The notes beneath the pieces were generated by a model. The model saw only the letters and a list, made by a program, of their open reading frames with translations. It made no database searches and had not been told where the DNA came from. Source: Nafulsella turpanensis ZLM-10 (GTDB taxonomy: Bacteria > Bacteroidota > Bacteroidia > Cytophagales > Cyclobacteriaceae). From it: a stretch of DNA of 64,000 bases. The position numbers and the translations under genes were made by a program. Location: assembly GCF_000346615.1 (NCBI RefSeq), contig NZ_ANNU01000032.1:1-64000 (forward strand), read 5' to 3'. Within the stretch, counting starts at the first letter, position 1; each line of letters opens with the position of its first letter. Below are positions 1-8,679 of this stretch, piece by piece.

Positions 1-1
1 T

Positions 2-118
2 TTTGCCATTACAGCTCATTCTAAAGGGACCGTCTTTGCAGTCACTTCTTCTAGTGAAGTACTGTCGCTGTTTGATAAGAGCGGCTGTGAATGTAAGCTT
101 ACCCGCAACAGGGGCTGA
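2..118 (+). CDS. Possible 3' end of a gene entering from the left edge
   Basis: An open frame of 38 codons runs from the window edge to a TGA at 116-118 and ends in residues KLTRNRG. No start codon is visible, so it could only be the tail of a gene beginning upstream. The stretch AHSKGTVFAV loosely resembles the C-terminal part of GHMP kinases, but this is too short to assign. An open frame of this length also arises often by chance, so the call is weak. Confidence 0.22.
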   Translation, partial: FAITAHSKGTVFAVTSSSEVLSLFDKSGCECKLTRNRG

Positions 119-220
119 ATATGCCTGCCACTGGCCCTGAAGTTTATCAATAAGGCTGGCATGGAGTATTTTATTACAGAAGGAACCCTTTCTAACAAAA
201 TAAAAATGTTCTATTAGCTC

Positions 221-243
221 AAAAAAAGGCCTTAAACCAGGCC
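221..243 (-). terminator. Rho-independent terminator overlapping the end of the LuxR-type gene
   Basis: Read on the minus strand, AGGCC/GGCCT arms of 5 bp enclose a short loop and are followed by seven T residues. The left arm lies within the last codons of the regulator gene. The stem is short, so strength is uncertain. Confidence 0.45.
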
Positions 244-1008
244 ATGGGTAATTCCGTAAGCAACCAACTCACTGGTTGACTTCATTTCCAGCTTTTGCAG
301 CATGTTTTTGCGATGAGTACGAACGGTGTGGTAACTAATAAACAGTTTACAGGCAATTTCTTTGCTGTTTAAGCCCTGTGCCAGCAGGCGAATGACTTCC
401 TTCTCTCTTTCACTTAGCTGCATCTTATCGTTTTCGTGAGGGAATTCTGCTGTATACAAAGTTTCGTATGTCTGGCCACTGCTTAGCTTATTTATCAGCA
501 TCTTTACTTTAAAAGGCTGCACCATTGGCATTTCATACACATGCACCAGCATGGCCTGGTGCTTTCCCTGCTCGTCGGCTTTCATAACCGATACCTGTTC
601 CATCAGGTGAACATAATATCCCTCTCTATGCCGGAAACGATAATTATGCTGCAGCAGCATTTTTTTCTGGTCTTCAAAAGAATGAGACGCCAGCAGCTGG
701 CTAAAGGTAGGATAACTGTGCTTAACAATAAATTCTCCATCCTCTGGGTGCATATTTCTTATCTGAAACTGAACGCCTTCTTTTTCCACCACCTCGTTAT
801 CGTAGCCTGATAAAAAGGACTGCCCCCTCCCGATATAATCGTAGTGGAAGGTGCTGAAATTCACTACCAGGTAAAAACGTGGGCCTGGCGGAACAATTTT
901 ATCCATATGCTTTAAATACTGGATATGAGGCTCAACATCCTTAAAAGCGATGCCGGCTCCGTTGTACCACTTGTCGCGGTGAAAATCCAGTAATAAATTT
1001 TTACTCAT
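232..1008 (-). CDS. LuxR-family transcriptional regulator with N-terminal PAS-like sensor region
   Basis: This 258-residue protein ends in a LuxR/FixJ-type DNA-binding helix-turn-helix (about residues 196-258). The typical pattern LSEREKEVIRLLAQG, followed by NSKEIA and the recognition-helix segment SYHTVRTHRKNM, is visible. The N-terminal 190 residues have no receiver domain with the usual phosphoacceptor Asp. A segment near residues 120-150 (YRFRHREGYYVHL) resembles a PAS fold, so it is more likely a one-component sensor-regulator than a classical response regulator; this is inference. It stands alone, divergent from the GH3-family gene, with about 250 bases between them. Its ligand and targets cannot be read from the sequence. 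Confidence 0.85.
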   Translation of the reverse strand: MSKNLLLDFHRDKWYNGAGIAFKDVEPHIQYLKHMDKIVPPGPRFYLVVNFSTFHYDYIGRGQSFLSGYDNEVVEKEGVQFQIRNMHPEDGEFIVKHSYPTFSQLLASHSFEDQKKMLLQHNYRFRHREGYYVHLMEQVSVMKADEQGKHQAMLVHVYEMPMVQPFKVKMLINKLSSGQTYETLYTAEFPHENDKMQLSEREKEVIRLLAQGLNSKEIACKLFISYHTVRTHRKNMLQKLEMKSTSELVAYGITHGLV

Positions 1009-1260
1009 CCTTTTGTTTAAATGAATAATACAATATAATAATTTAATACTAATTCAAAAACTCCCTGATGCTCCGAAACCTTATCCCGCCCGGGGCAAAG
1101 GACAACCGTTTAGCGCACCAATAAGAACAGATCACTTTACTGGTTTTCTGTCAACTTGCCCTCCCTTTCAGGAAACCCTGAATCTCCACCAAAGTCAGGC
1201 TGCTACCGACAGCAAAAACCTTTTACCATATCAGAAAGTTGAGGGATAAAAGAATTTGAT

Positions 1261-2799
1261 ATGCCCCTGATAGGAAAAATAGTTAAAACTGTTATAGACC
1301 TCTCCAGCAGTCTTTCGAAGCAGGAAGATGCCCTGAAGGCCCAGGAAAATGTGCTGAAAATGCTACTACAAAAAGCCGAACAAACCGAATTTGGCCGGCA
1401 TTATAACTTTAGCCGGATACTGGAGGCTGAAGACAGGAAGAAGGCTTTTGCAGAAAGCGTTCCGCTCCATGACTACAGTAAAATGTATGAAGACTGGTGG
1501 AAAGAACAGCTGAAGGATAAAGAAGACGTTACCTGGCCTGGCAAAACGCTTTATTATGCCCTGAGTGCGGGCACGACCGGCAAAAGCAGTAAAAAAATTC
1601 CGGTAACTGATGATATGATACAGGCTATCCGCGATACGGGTATGAAGCAGGCCCTTGTGCTCTCGGAGTTTGACCTGCCGGACGAGTTTTTCCAGAGTAA
1701 TGTGCTGATGCTGGGCAGCAGCACTCAGTTAAAAGAAAGAAATGAGCACTACGAGGGAGAAATCAGCGGCATCAGTGCCAGTAATGTTCCCTTCTGGTTC
1801 AGGGGCTTTTATAAACCGGAGGAGGAGGTTACCTCCATTGATGAGTGGGATGAAAGGGTGCGGGAAATCGCCAAAAGAGCACCTGAGTGGAATATTGGGG
1901 CCTTGTCCGGCATCCCTTCCTGGATAGAGCTGATGCTGAAAGAGGTGGTTTCCTACAATGGATTGAAAAACATTCACGAAATATGGCCCAACCTTTCTGT
2001 TTATACTACCGGTGGTACAGCCTTTGGTCCTTACCGTAAGAGCATGGAAAAGCTGTTCGAGCGCCCACTCATATACCTCGACACCTACCTGGCCTCCGAA
2101 GGTTTTCTGGCTTACCAGCAACGGCCGAATGAGGAGATGGCGATGACCCTTTCGTACGATACGGGCATATATTTTGAGTTTATCCCCTTCGAAGAGGAGT
2201 ACTTTGATGAAGCAGGCTCTCCCCTCCCCGATGCGCCTGTTGTACCGTTGGCCGGAGTAAAAGAAGGAAAGGAATATGCTATTATTATTTCGACTGTAGC
2301 AGGCGCCTGGCGTTACAGCATAGGTGATACGGTAAAAATCACTGATAAGGAAAGGAGTGAGATTATTATTACCGGCCGTACTAAACATTTTATGAACGTG
2401 GTAGGCTCAAAGCTATCGGTCAATATCATGAACGAGGCAGTAAAGGAACTTGAGGAACAGTTTAAAATTTCCATCCCTGAATTTACCATGGCAGCCGTAC
2501 AGCTGAATGGCGAGTATTACCATAAATGGTACCTGGGGGTAGAGGAAGAAGGAGCCGTACAGGCAGAAGAAATTACCGAATCGCTCGATGAGATATTAAA
2601 AAAAAGCAATAAAAGCTACCGGGGCGCCCGCACAAAAGCTCTTAAAGGCATTATGGCAGAGATAGTACCCAAGGAACTGTTTTACGACTGGTCTGAAGAA
2701 GAAAAGAAAAAGGGAGGCCAGGTAAAAACACCCCGCATGATGAAGGATGAGCAGTTTGAAAGGTGGGAGGCTTTCGTGAAAAAACGTTTATCCTCCTGA
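1261..2799 (+). CDS. GH3 auxin-responsive promoter family protein (acyl-adenylating enzyme)
   Basis: The 512-residue product belongs to the GH3 family. Plant members adenylate a carboxylic acid with ATP and join it to an amino acid. The nucleotide-binding motif LSAGTTGKSSKKIP is at about residues 101-114, matching the family's SSGTT-GK-K-P pattern. Later family features include the YLASEGF segment (about 280) and the YSIGDTVKI segment (about 358), followed by the hinge into a smaller C-terminal lobe (RTKHFMNVVGSKLS). The length is normal for bacterial members, which are common in Bacteroidota but mostly uncharacterised, so the substrates are unknown. The 3' end overlaps the convergent metallopeptidase-like gene by 12 bases. 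No signal peptide is seen, so it is probably cytoplasmic. Confidence 0.88.
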   Translation: MPLIGKIVKTVIDLSSSLSKQEDALKAQENVLKMLLQKAEQTEFGRHYNFSRILEAEDRKKAFAESVPLHDYSKMYEDWWKEQLKDKEDVTWPGKTLYYALSAGTTGKSSKKIPVTDDMIQAIRDTGMKQALVLSEFDLPDEFFQSNVLMLGSSTQLKERNEHYEGEISGISASNVPFWFRGFYKPEEEVTSIDEWDERVREIAKRAPEWNIGALSGIPSWIELMLKEVVSYNGLKNIHEIWPNLSVYTTGGTAFGPYRKSMEKLFERPLIYLDTYLASEGFLAYQQRPNEEMAMTLSYDTGIYFEFIPFEEEYFDEAGSPLPDAPVVPLAGVKEGKEYAIIISTVAGAWRYSIGDTVKITDKERSEIIITGRTKHFMNVVGSKLSVNIMNEAVKELEEQFKISIPEFTMAAVQLNGEYYHKWYLGVEEEGAVQAEEITESLDEILKKSNKSYRGARTKALKGIMAEIVPKELFYDWSEEEKKKGGQVKTPRMMKDEQFERWEAFVKKRLSS

Positions 2800-3363
2800 A
2801 GCTGCAGGAAGTTGAGGAGAGCCAAACTCCTCAACCAGCTCCCTTATTTCATCAGGGGAGAGATACAACCGCCTTATCCGCTCTTTATAAACTTCGGCAA
2901 AACCGGCCTGCTGCAAAATGTATTCCTTTACTGAAAGGATGTGCTGTCCCAGCCCGTGCTGCACGGCAATAGTATCGGCTCTACGCTCTGCTTCCCTTAA
3001 AAAGCTTTCGGAAAAGAGGTATTTTAATCCGAAAATGGCCATGGCAGGAAGAGAGCGCGGAAGGTAATCGACAATATGTCCCAGTTCATGCCCCAGCCAG
3101 CCCACCAGCACGTTATAGGGCATGTTCCGGATATGGAATACCTCCTCTCCTATTTTAAAATCCTGTGAAATCCGGATGACATAGGCTCTGCTCCAGCGCC
3201 CTCTGAGAAGCCCATCCAGCTTAGGCTGGGCCAACATAACGGATTTACGGATGCGGCCGGCATAAACAAAATGAATCTCCACCCCGGCCAGTTCAGGATA
3301 AAAGGAAAGGCTTTCCAGTACCGCCGCCTCCAGCTCCGGTGGGTAAAATTTATTTCTGTACAT
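2788..3363 (-). CDS. Small zinc-metallopeptidase-like protein (HELGH)
   Basis: This 191-residue protein has HELGH at residues 92-96, the zinc-binding helix of gluzincins. Downstream at 124-130 is EAERRAD, which fits the third ligand (Glu) and the conserved E-x-x-AD signature of M48-like peptidases. It has no signal peptide and no strong membrane segments, and it is shorter than HtpX or BepA. It may therefore be a soluble peptidase-like protein of the minimal-gluzincin kind. No precise family name is assignable by eye. It converges on the GH3-family gene and overlaps its last 12 bases. Substrate unknown. Confidence 0.7.
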   Translation of the reverse strand: MYRNKFYPPELEAAVLESLSFYPELAGVEIHFVYAGRIRKSVMLAQPKLDGLLRGRWSRAYVIRISQDFKIGEEVFHIRNMPYNVLVGWLGHELGHIVDYLPRSLPAMAIFGLKYLFSESFLREAERRADTIAVQHGLGQHILSVKEYILQQAGFAEVYKERIRRLYLSPDEIRELVEEFGSPQLPAASGG

Positions 3364-3687
3364 AAAAAGAATTCTTCAACGGTAACTCTTCTCCGGGCAT
3401 AACGGAAAAGCTTCCCCTGCCCCTACTCCACTTCAAAAACGGTATCTTACATCAACTTGTTCTTTTCCCCTTTAACTTTCCGGTTGTGCGGCAAACCTGG
3501 TGATAGCATGCGCCATATTAATGAGGAGAATGAATTCTAAAAAATGCACCTGTCTCCTTACCCTTAAAAGATCCCTACTGTAGGCATTCGCACTATAAGT
3601 TTGATAAAGAAGGTATTATCAAAAACAGCTTTCCTATGAGGCTGTTAAAGAAATGGAAGTCAGCGAACGGCCTGACATAAATCATTT
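3364..3687. other. Intergenic stretch upstream of pta
   Basis: This gap separates the starts of the divergent metallopeptidase-like gene and pta. Apart from the pta promoter at its right edge, I see no open frame, RNA gene or clear repeat. The minus-strand promoter presumably lies at its left end, but I found no TAnnTTTG match there. Confidence 0.5.
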
Positions 3688-3715
3688 TTGCCATGCAGGG
3701 CACCTTTTAGCTTTG
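3688..3715 (+). promoter_or_regulatory. Bacteroidota-type promoter of pta
   Basis: TTG at 3688-3690 and TAGCTTTG at 3708-3715 are separated by exactly 17 bases. This matches the -33 TTG and -7 TAnnTTTG elements known for the primary sigma factor of Bacteroidota. The pta ATG lies 16 bases downstream, implying a very short leader. Confidence 0.62.
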
Positions 3716-3731
3716 CATAAAATTTTCACCC

Positions 3732-5822
3732 ATGACAAAATCTGTCTTTATTGCCACCACAGAACCCTATAGCGGAAAATCCATTATTGCACTGGGCCTC
3801 GTGGATATGCTCTTAGGAAAAGCCCGCAAAGTAGGTTATTTCAAACCTGTTATCAATACTTCATCCGGCGAAAAGAAGGATGCTCATATCGAAACGATTG
3901 TCAGCTATTTTAAGCTCGACATTCCTTATGAGGAAACCTACGCCTACAGCCGCCAGGAGGTAATGCAGCTGATTGATGCCGGTAAGCAGGGCGAAATTTT
4001 CGATACCATCATCAGCAAATATAAAAAGCTGGAAGAAGAGTATGACTTCATCATTGTAGAAGGCAGCGATTTTTTAGGCGAGGGTACGGCATTTGAGTTT
4101 GATGCCAATGTTTCCATTGCCAAAAACCTGGGGGCCCCTGTTATTATTGTTATTTCGGGCGAAGGAAAAACCACCGCACAAACCATTAATTCTGCCCTGG
4201 CAGCCAGCCGCAACTTTCAGGTAAGGGATTTACAGGTACTCAGCCTGATTGCCAATAAGGTAAGGCACGACCAGGTAGAGGATGTGCGGGAACTGCTGGA
4301 AAAACAACTCTCCGACCGCATTAACTGTGTGGTAATTCCTTCCGACCCAAGCCTTAAAAGCCCTACCATTAAGGAAATAGTTGATATTATTGGAGGCAAA
4401 CTGCTGTTTGGAGAGCAGCATCTCAGCAACCAGGCCGACCATTTTATAATGGGCGCCATGCAGGTGCCTAATTTCCTGAACCATATTAAAGATAATGTAC
4501 TAATTGTTACCCCGGGCGACAGGGGCGATATTATTATGAGTGCGCTGCAGGCTCACATCTCGGCGAATTACCCTAAAGTAGCCGGCATAGTGCTTACGGG
4601 TGGCTTTGAGCCGGAAGAACCTATTATGCGCCTGATCCAGGGCCTTGAAACGGTTGTTCCTGTTATTGCGGTGCAGTCAGCCTCTTTCCTTACTGCCACC
4701 AGAATCGGCGCTATCCAGTCGCGCATCAGTCCTGATAATGAGAAAAAAATTCAGCTGGCCATTAATACCTTTAAGAAATATGTAGATGTACAGGCACTGG
4801 ACGAAAGGCTGATTACCTTTAAACCCGAAGGCATGACGCCCCATATGTTCCAGTACCAGCTGGTAAAATGGGCCCGCCGGAAGAAAAAACATATTGTATT
4901 ACCGGAAGGGAATGATGAGCGAATCCTGCGGGCCACTGCAAGACTGATTGCTCAGGATATCGTAGACATTACCCTCCTGGGCGATGCCAATGAAATTGCC
5001 GGCATCATTCGGAGGCTTGGAATTAAGCTCGAGCTGGAGCAGATTAACATCATCCAGCCTACTGCCTCTGAAAAATATGAGGATTATGTGGAAACCCTTT
5101 ATGAGCTTCGGAAAGAAAAGAACGTGCAGCTGGAGATGGCCCGCGACCTGATGACGGATGTTTCTTACTTCGGCACCATGATGGTGTATAAAGGACATGC
5201 CGATGGAATGGTTTCGGGGGCAGTGCATACCACTATGCATACCATTCGCCCGGCCCTGCAGTTTGTAAAAACCAAACCCGGAGTATCGGTGGTATCGTCT
5301 GTATTTTTTATGTGTCTGCCCGACCGGGTGTCGGTTTTTGGCGACTGTGCCGTAAACCCGAACCCCACGGCCGATGAGCTTGCGGAAATTGCCATTTCCT
5401 CGGCCGAAAGCAGCCAGCGCTTCGGCATCGAGCCACGGGTAGCCATGCTCTCTTATTCCAGCGGCACTTCCGGCGCCGGGGCCGATGTGGAAAAAGTTCG
5501 TATGGCTACAGAGATAGTACGAAAAGAGCGGCCCGAACTAAAAGTAGAAGGACCCATTCAATACGACGCCGCCGTTGACCCTTCGGTAGGCAGACAGAAA
5601 ATGCCGAACTCAGAGGTGGCCGGGCAGGCGAGCGTGCTTATCTTTCCCGACCTGAACACAGGCAATAACACCTACAAAGCCGTTCAGCGCGAAACAGGAG
5701 CCCTGGCCATTGGTCCTATGCTGCAGGGCCTTAACAAACCTGTAAATGACCTGAGCCGCGGCTGTACCGTAGATGATATTTTCAATACCGTTGTTATTAC
5801 GGCCATACAGGCACAGGAATAG
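3732..5822 (+). CDS. pta: Phosphate acetyltransferase (long, multidomain form)
   Basis: Pta converts acetyl-CoA and phosphate to acetyl phosphate and CoA; with AckA it makes ATP and acetate, or works in reverse for acetate uptake. The 696-residue protein is the long form. An N-terminal P-loop/BioD-like domain has EPYSGKS near residues 11-17, a DRTGG-type regulatory domain lies in the middle (about 215-325), and the catalytic PTA_PTB domain spans about 375-690. The latter shows LPEGNDERIL, the SYSSGTSGAG segment and the PVNDLSRG stretch typical of the C-terminus. A well-formed promoter precedes it, and ackA follows after 144 bases that are mostly heptamer repeats. The long form is usually allosterically controlled through the N-terminal part. 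Confidence 0.96.
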   Translation: MTKSVFIATTEPYSGKSIIALGLVDMLLGKARKVGYFKPVINTSSGEKKDAHIETIVSYFKLDIPYEETYAYSRQEVMQLIDAGKQGEIFDTIISKYKKLEEEYDFIIVEGSDFLGEGTAFEFDANVSIAKNLGAPVIIVISGEGKTTAQTINSALAASRNFQVRDLQVLSLIANKVRHDQVEDVRELLEKQLSDRINCVVIPSDPSLKSPTIKEIVDIIGGKLLFGEQHLSNQADHFIMGAMQVPNFLNHIKDNVLIVTPGDRGDIIMSALQAHISANYPKVAGIVLTGGFEPEEPIMRLIQGLETVVPVIAVQSASFLTATRIGAIQSRISPDNEKKIQLAINTFKKYVDVQALDERLITFKPEGMTPHMFQYQLVKWARRKKKHIVLPEGNDERILRATARLIAQDIVDITLLGDANEIAGIIRRLGIKLELEQINIIQPTASEKYEDYVETLYELRKEKNVQLEMARDLMTDVSYFGTMMVYKGHADGMVSGAVHTTMHTIRPALQFVKTKPGVSVVSSVFFMCLPDRVSVFGDCAVNPNPTADELAEIAISSAESSQRFGIEPRVAMLSYSSGTSGAGADVEKVRMATEIVRKERPELKVEGPIQYDAAVDPSVGRQKMPNSEVAGQASVLIFPDLNTGNNTYKAVQRETGALAIGPMLQGLNKPVNDLSRGCTVDDIFNTVVITAIQAQE

Positions 5823-5857
5823 TGATTAGTGGTGGGTCATGAGTAGTGAGTCCTGAG
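5823..5857 (+). repeat. Five heptamers of the GTcatGA type after pta
   Basis: Directly after the pta stop, five consecutive 7-base units read GTGATTA, GTGGTGG, GTCATGA, GTAGTGA, GTCCTGA. They resemble, on the opposite strand, the units before the dnaE2-like gene at 21412. Period 7 cannot encode an in-frame peptide repeat of one unit. Confidence 0.75.
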
Positions 5858-5880
5858 AAAAAAGCAGCACCTTGCCTCCA

Positions 5881-5964
5881 ATCTCAAATCCTAAATCCTA
5901 AGTCTTATGTCTTATGTCTTATGTCTTATGTCTTATGTCTAACTTCTAACTTCTAACTTCTAAT
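5881..5964 (+). repeat. Twelve-unit heptanucleotide tandem repeat before ackA
   Basis: The 84 bases form twelve unbroken 7-base units: ATCTCAA, ATCCTAA twice, GTCTTAT five times, GTCTAAC, TTCTAAC twice, TTCTAAT. The block stops two bases before the ackA ATG, so the leader of any ackA message starting upstream carries it. Slipped-strand copy-number change is possible. Its effect on ackA expression is not known. Confidence 0.93.
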
Positions 5965-5966
5965 AC

Positions 5967-7166
5967 ATGAACATATTCGTTATCAATTCCGGCAGCAGTT
6001 CTATTAAGTACCAGTTATTTCGTTTGCCATCGGAGCTGCCGGTTTGCAGTGGATTAGTTGAGCGGATAGGGCTGGAAAATTCTCTCATTATGCATAAGGT
6101 GTACCGGGAGGGAGAAGAAGAGGTAGTTCGCAAAAGCATAAAGTTACCCGACCACGAAGCCGGATTAAAAGAGGTGGTAAACCTGCTAACAGATGCGAAG
6201 GTTGGGGTAATTCAAAATCTGGACGATATTGAGGTGGTAGGCCACCGGGTGGTACATGGGGGCGAAAGCTTTGCCGCCACAACCCTCATTACTCCGGAGG
6301 TAAAGGCAGAGGTGAAGAAGCTCTTTGCCCTGGCTCCCCTTCACAACCCCTCTAACTACCTCGGCATTGAGGTGGCCGAAAAAATCTTTTCCAAAGCCAG
6401 CCAGGTAGCCGTTTTTGACACTGCCTTTCACCAGAGTATGCCTGAAAGGGCCTACCGCTATGCTGTCCCTAATGAGTTATATTCCAGGGAAGGCATCCGT
6501 GCCTATGGTTTCCATGGTACCAGCCACAAGTATGTTGCGCAGGAAGCCGCTCGTTACCTGAATAAAGCAGACAGCAAGCTGATTACCATCCACCTCGGTA
6601 ATGGCTGTAGCATGACGGCCGTCAAAAACGGAAAGTCGGTTGACACCAGTATGGGTTTTGGTCCGTTGGGAGGCTTGATAATGGGCACCCGTTCCGGCGA
6701 TATTGACCCTTCCATCCTCTTCCACCTCATCCGGCAGGGCAGGTATACTGCGGATGAGCTTCATACCCTGCTGAACAAAAAGAGCGGCATGCTGGGATTA
6801 ACCGGCTACAGCGATATGCGCGATGTAGGCAGGGCAATAGTAGAGGGCAAGGAAGAAGCAAAGCTCGCGCATGAGCTCTATGCCTATCGGATTAAGAAGT
6901 ATATCGGCGCCTTTGCCGCTGTACTCAACGGGCTGGATGCGATTGTTTTCACCGCCGGTGTAGGTGAAAATGATGCCAGTGTGCGGGAGGCAGTTTGCCG
7001 GAATATGGACTACCTGGGTATAAATGTCGATGTGGAAAAGAATAAAGAACGCAATGGGCGACTGCGCGAAATAAATACGGAAGATTCCCGGGTAAAAGTG
7101 CTTGTAATTCCTACCAATGAAGAGCTTGAAATTGCCCGGCAGTGTTTCGAGATGCTGAACAATTGA
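5967..7166 (+). CDS. ackA: Acetate kinase
   Basis: AckA transfers phosphate between acetyl phosphate and ADP, giving ATP and acetate. The 399-residue protein has the expected size. The ASKHA-fold signatures are present: phosphate-1 segment NSGSSSIKYQLF (residues 7-18), the VVGHRVVHGG segment, DTAFHQSMP, FHGTSHKYV, GFGPLGGLIMGTRSGDIDP and the C-terminal GVGEND. It follows pta in the same direction. The gap is occupied by heptamer repeats and contains no obvious terminator, so the two genes could be co-transcribed or ackA could have its own start within the repeat. Confidence 0.97.
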   Translation: MNIFVINSGSSSIKYQLFRLPSELPVCSGLVERIGLENSLIMHKVYREGEEEVVRKSIKLPDHEAGLKEVVNLLTDAKVGVIQNLDDIEVVGHRVVHGGESFAATTLITPEVKAEVKKLFALAPLHNPSNYLGIEVAEKIFSKASQVAVFDTAFHQSMPERAYRYAVPNELYSREGIRAYGFHGTSHKYVAQEAARYLNKADSKLITIHLGNGCSMTAVKNGKSVDTSMGFGPLGGLIMGTRSGDIDPSILFHLIRQGRYTADELHTLLNKKSGMLGLTGYSDMRDVGRAIVEGKEEAKLAHELYAYRIKKYIGAFAAVLNGLDAIVFTAGVGENDASVREAVCRNMDYLGINVDVEKNKERNGRLREINTEDSRVKVLVIPTNEELEIARQCFEMLNN

Positions 7167-7447
7167 TGAGTTTTAGAGGAAGAATGATGTCTCATGTGTT
7201 GGAACAAAGGAGCTACAGTAGCAAAATCGCCAATGCCTTTTAGGAGTAGACTTACTTTTACCAGCCTTACAAAGAGTCTACCGGCATTAGGTACAGGTTC
7301 CTTTTCAATATCAAACCACCCAAAACACCTTCATCTTCAGTAGTAGGTTTCCTTCCAACCGCTATCTGTCGCGCGTTTACAAGGCGTACCATCTTCTTAT
7401 ATTGAAGCACCTTCCTGCCAGTTGTTATAAACTATTGAAATGAAACT

Positions 7448-8467
7448 TCATTTCTCTTCTTCCAGGAAAGTAACCAAAGGTTCGATAAAACGATCAAAAG
7501 CTTCGATATGCGGTAGGTGACCGACATTATTTAACTCCACGAGTTTAGAATTTTTAATTTTACGTGCCGTGGCTTTTCCCAGATCAGGGTAGTTACCCAG
7601 TGTTTCCCGGACCTCCGGCGAAACCAGGTTCTTTCCGAGCGCCGTCCGGTCGCGCTGGCCAATAATCAGCAGTGTTGGCACCTCCAGCTGGTCGAATTCA
7701 TACACCACCGGCTGTGTAAAAATCATATCGTAGGTAAGGGCGGCATTCCATGCAATAAGAGGATAATTGATGTTCTTTGTCCAGCCCGCCAGCACATTTA
7801 CCCATGGGTCGTAAGCCGGCTTCCACTGCCCGTCGTAATAGCTCTGGAGCTGATAGTTTTTGATGCTCGCATAATCCTTCTTCAATTCATTCTCATACCA
7901 CCATTCCACTGGCCGGTAAGGCACCTTCAGCTTCCAGTCTTCCAGGCCAATAGGGTTCTCCAGTACCAGCTCTGTTGTTCGTTCCGGAAACATAAGGGCA
8001 AAGCGAGTAGCAAGCATCCCTCCCATGGAATGGCCAAGTACGGCAGTTTTTTCCACTCCTAAAGAGTCCAGTAGTGCTTTGGTATTAAGGGCTAACTGCT
8101 GAAAAGAATACTGAAAGTTTACCGGCTTCGAGGATTTACCAAAGCCAATCTGGTCAGGTATAATTACCCTAAATCCTTCTTTTGCCAAAGCGCGGGCCGT
8201 CTCCTCCCAATAGGCACCGTTAAAGTTCTTCCCGTGCAGGAGCATGACCGTTTCGCCATTAGGCTGCTCGGGCTGCACATCCATATAAGCCATTTGGTAA
8301 GGACTGCCCGCAGGCATGGCTCCCGCCTGATTGGAGATATTTATATAATTTACCTCAAAAGGATACTCATAATTTTCAAGGTAAAGGCCTAATGCCTGCA
8401 CTTTATCTTCCTGAGCCAGTACATTAGCAGAGAAAAAAAGAAAGGCTACAAAAAATACATTTTTCAT
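7448..8467 (-). CDS. Secreted alpha/beta hydrolase
   Basis: The 339-residue protein starts with a signal peptide (MKNVFFVAFLFFSANVLAQ), so it should be exported to the periplasm or beyond. It has the alpha/beta hydrolase fold: the oxyanion segment LLHGKNFNG near residues 77-85, the nucleophile elbow GHSMGG with Ser147, an acid in IIGQRDRT and the catalytic His in NVGHLPHIE near the C-terminus. Family relatives include epoxide hydrolase- and haloperoxidase-like esterases; the true substrate cannot be told. It lies alone, with no obvious operon partner. Confidence 0.87.
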   Translation of the reverse strand: MKNVFFVAFLFFSANVLAQEDKVQALGLYLENYEYPFEVNYINISNQAGAMPAGSPYQMAYMDVQPEQPNGETVMLLHGKNFNGAYWEETARALAKEGFRVIIPDQIGFGKSSKPVNFQYSFQQLALNTKALLDSLGVEKTAVLGHSMGGMLATRFALMFPERTTELVLENPIGLEDWKLKVPYRPVEWWYENELKKDYASIKNYQLQSYYDGQWKPAYDPWVNVLAGWTKNINYPLIAWNAALTYDMIFTQPVVYEFDQLEVPTLLIIGQRDRTALGKNLVSPEVRETLGNYPDLGKATARKIKNSKLVELNNVGHLPHIEAFDRFIEPLVTFLEEEK

Positions 8468-8679
8468 AAGATCTTATTAAATTAAACGAGTGGATAACCG
8501 GACATATGGAACTCCGGGCGCTGCAACGCTTCTTTCCGAACTTTCTCCGTCTTTTTCCTCCAGCTACTACCCAGCATATAGGGCTGTCTTATTTTTTTAC
8601 CTAATCCGCTATGCTTGTTGACAGAGGATGGCTTTGCTGTATCTTACCTTCAATGTTTAATCCCTGCCCGCAATCACCT

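Noticed and set aside
5881-5964. The heptamer block as a CRISPR array
   Set aside because: The units are 7 bases with no spacers and no cas genes are near.
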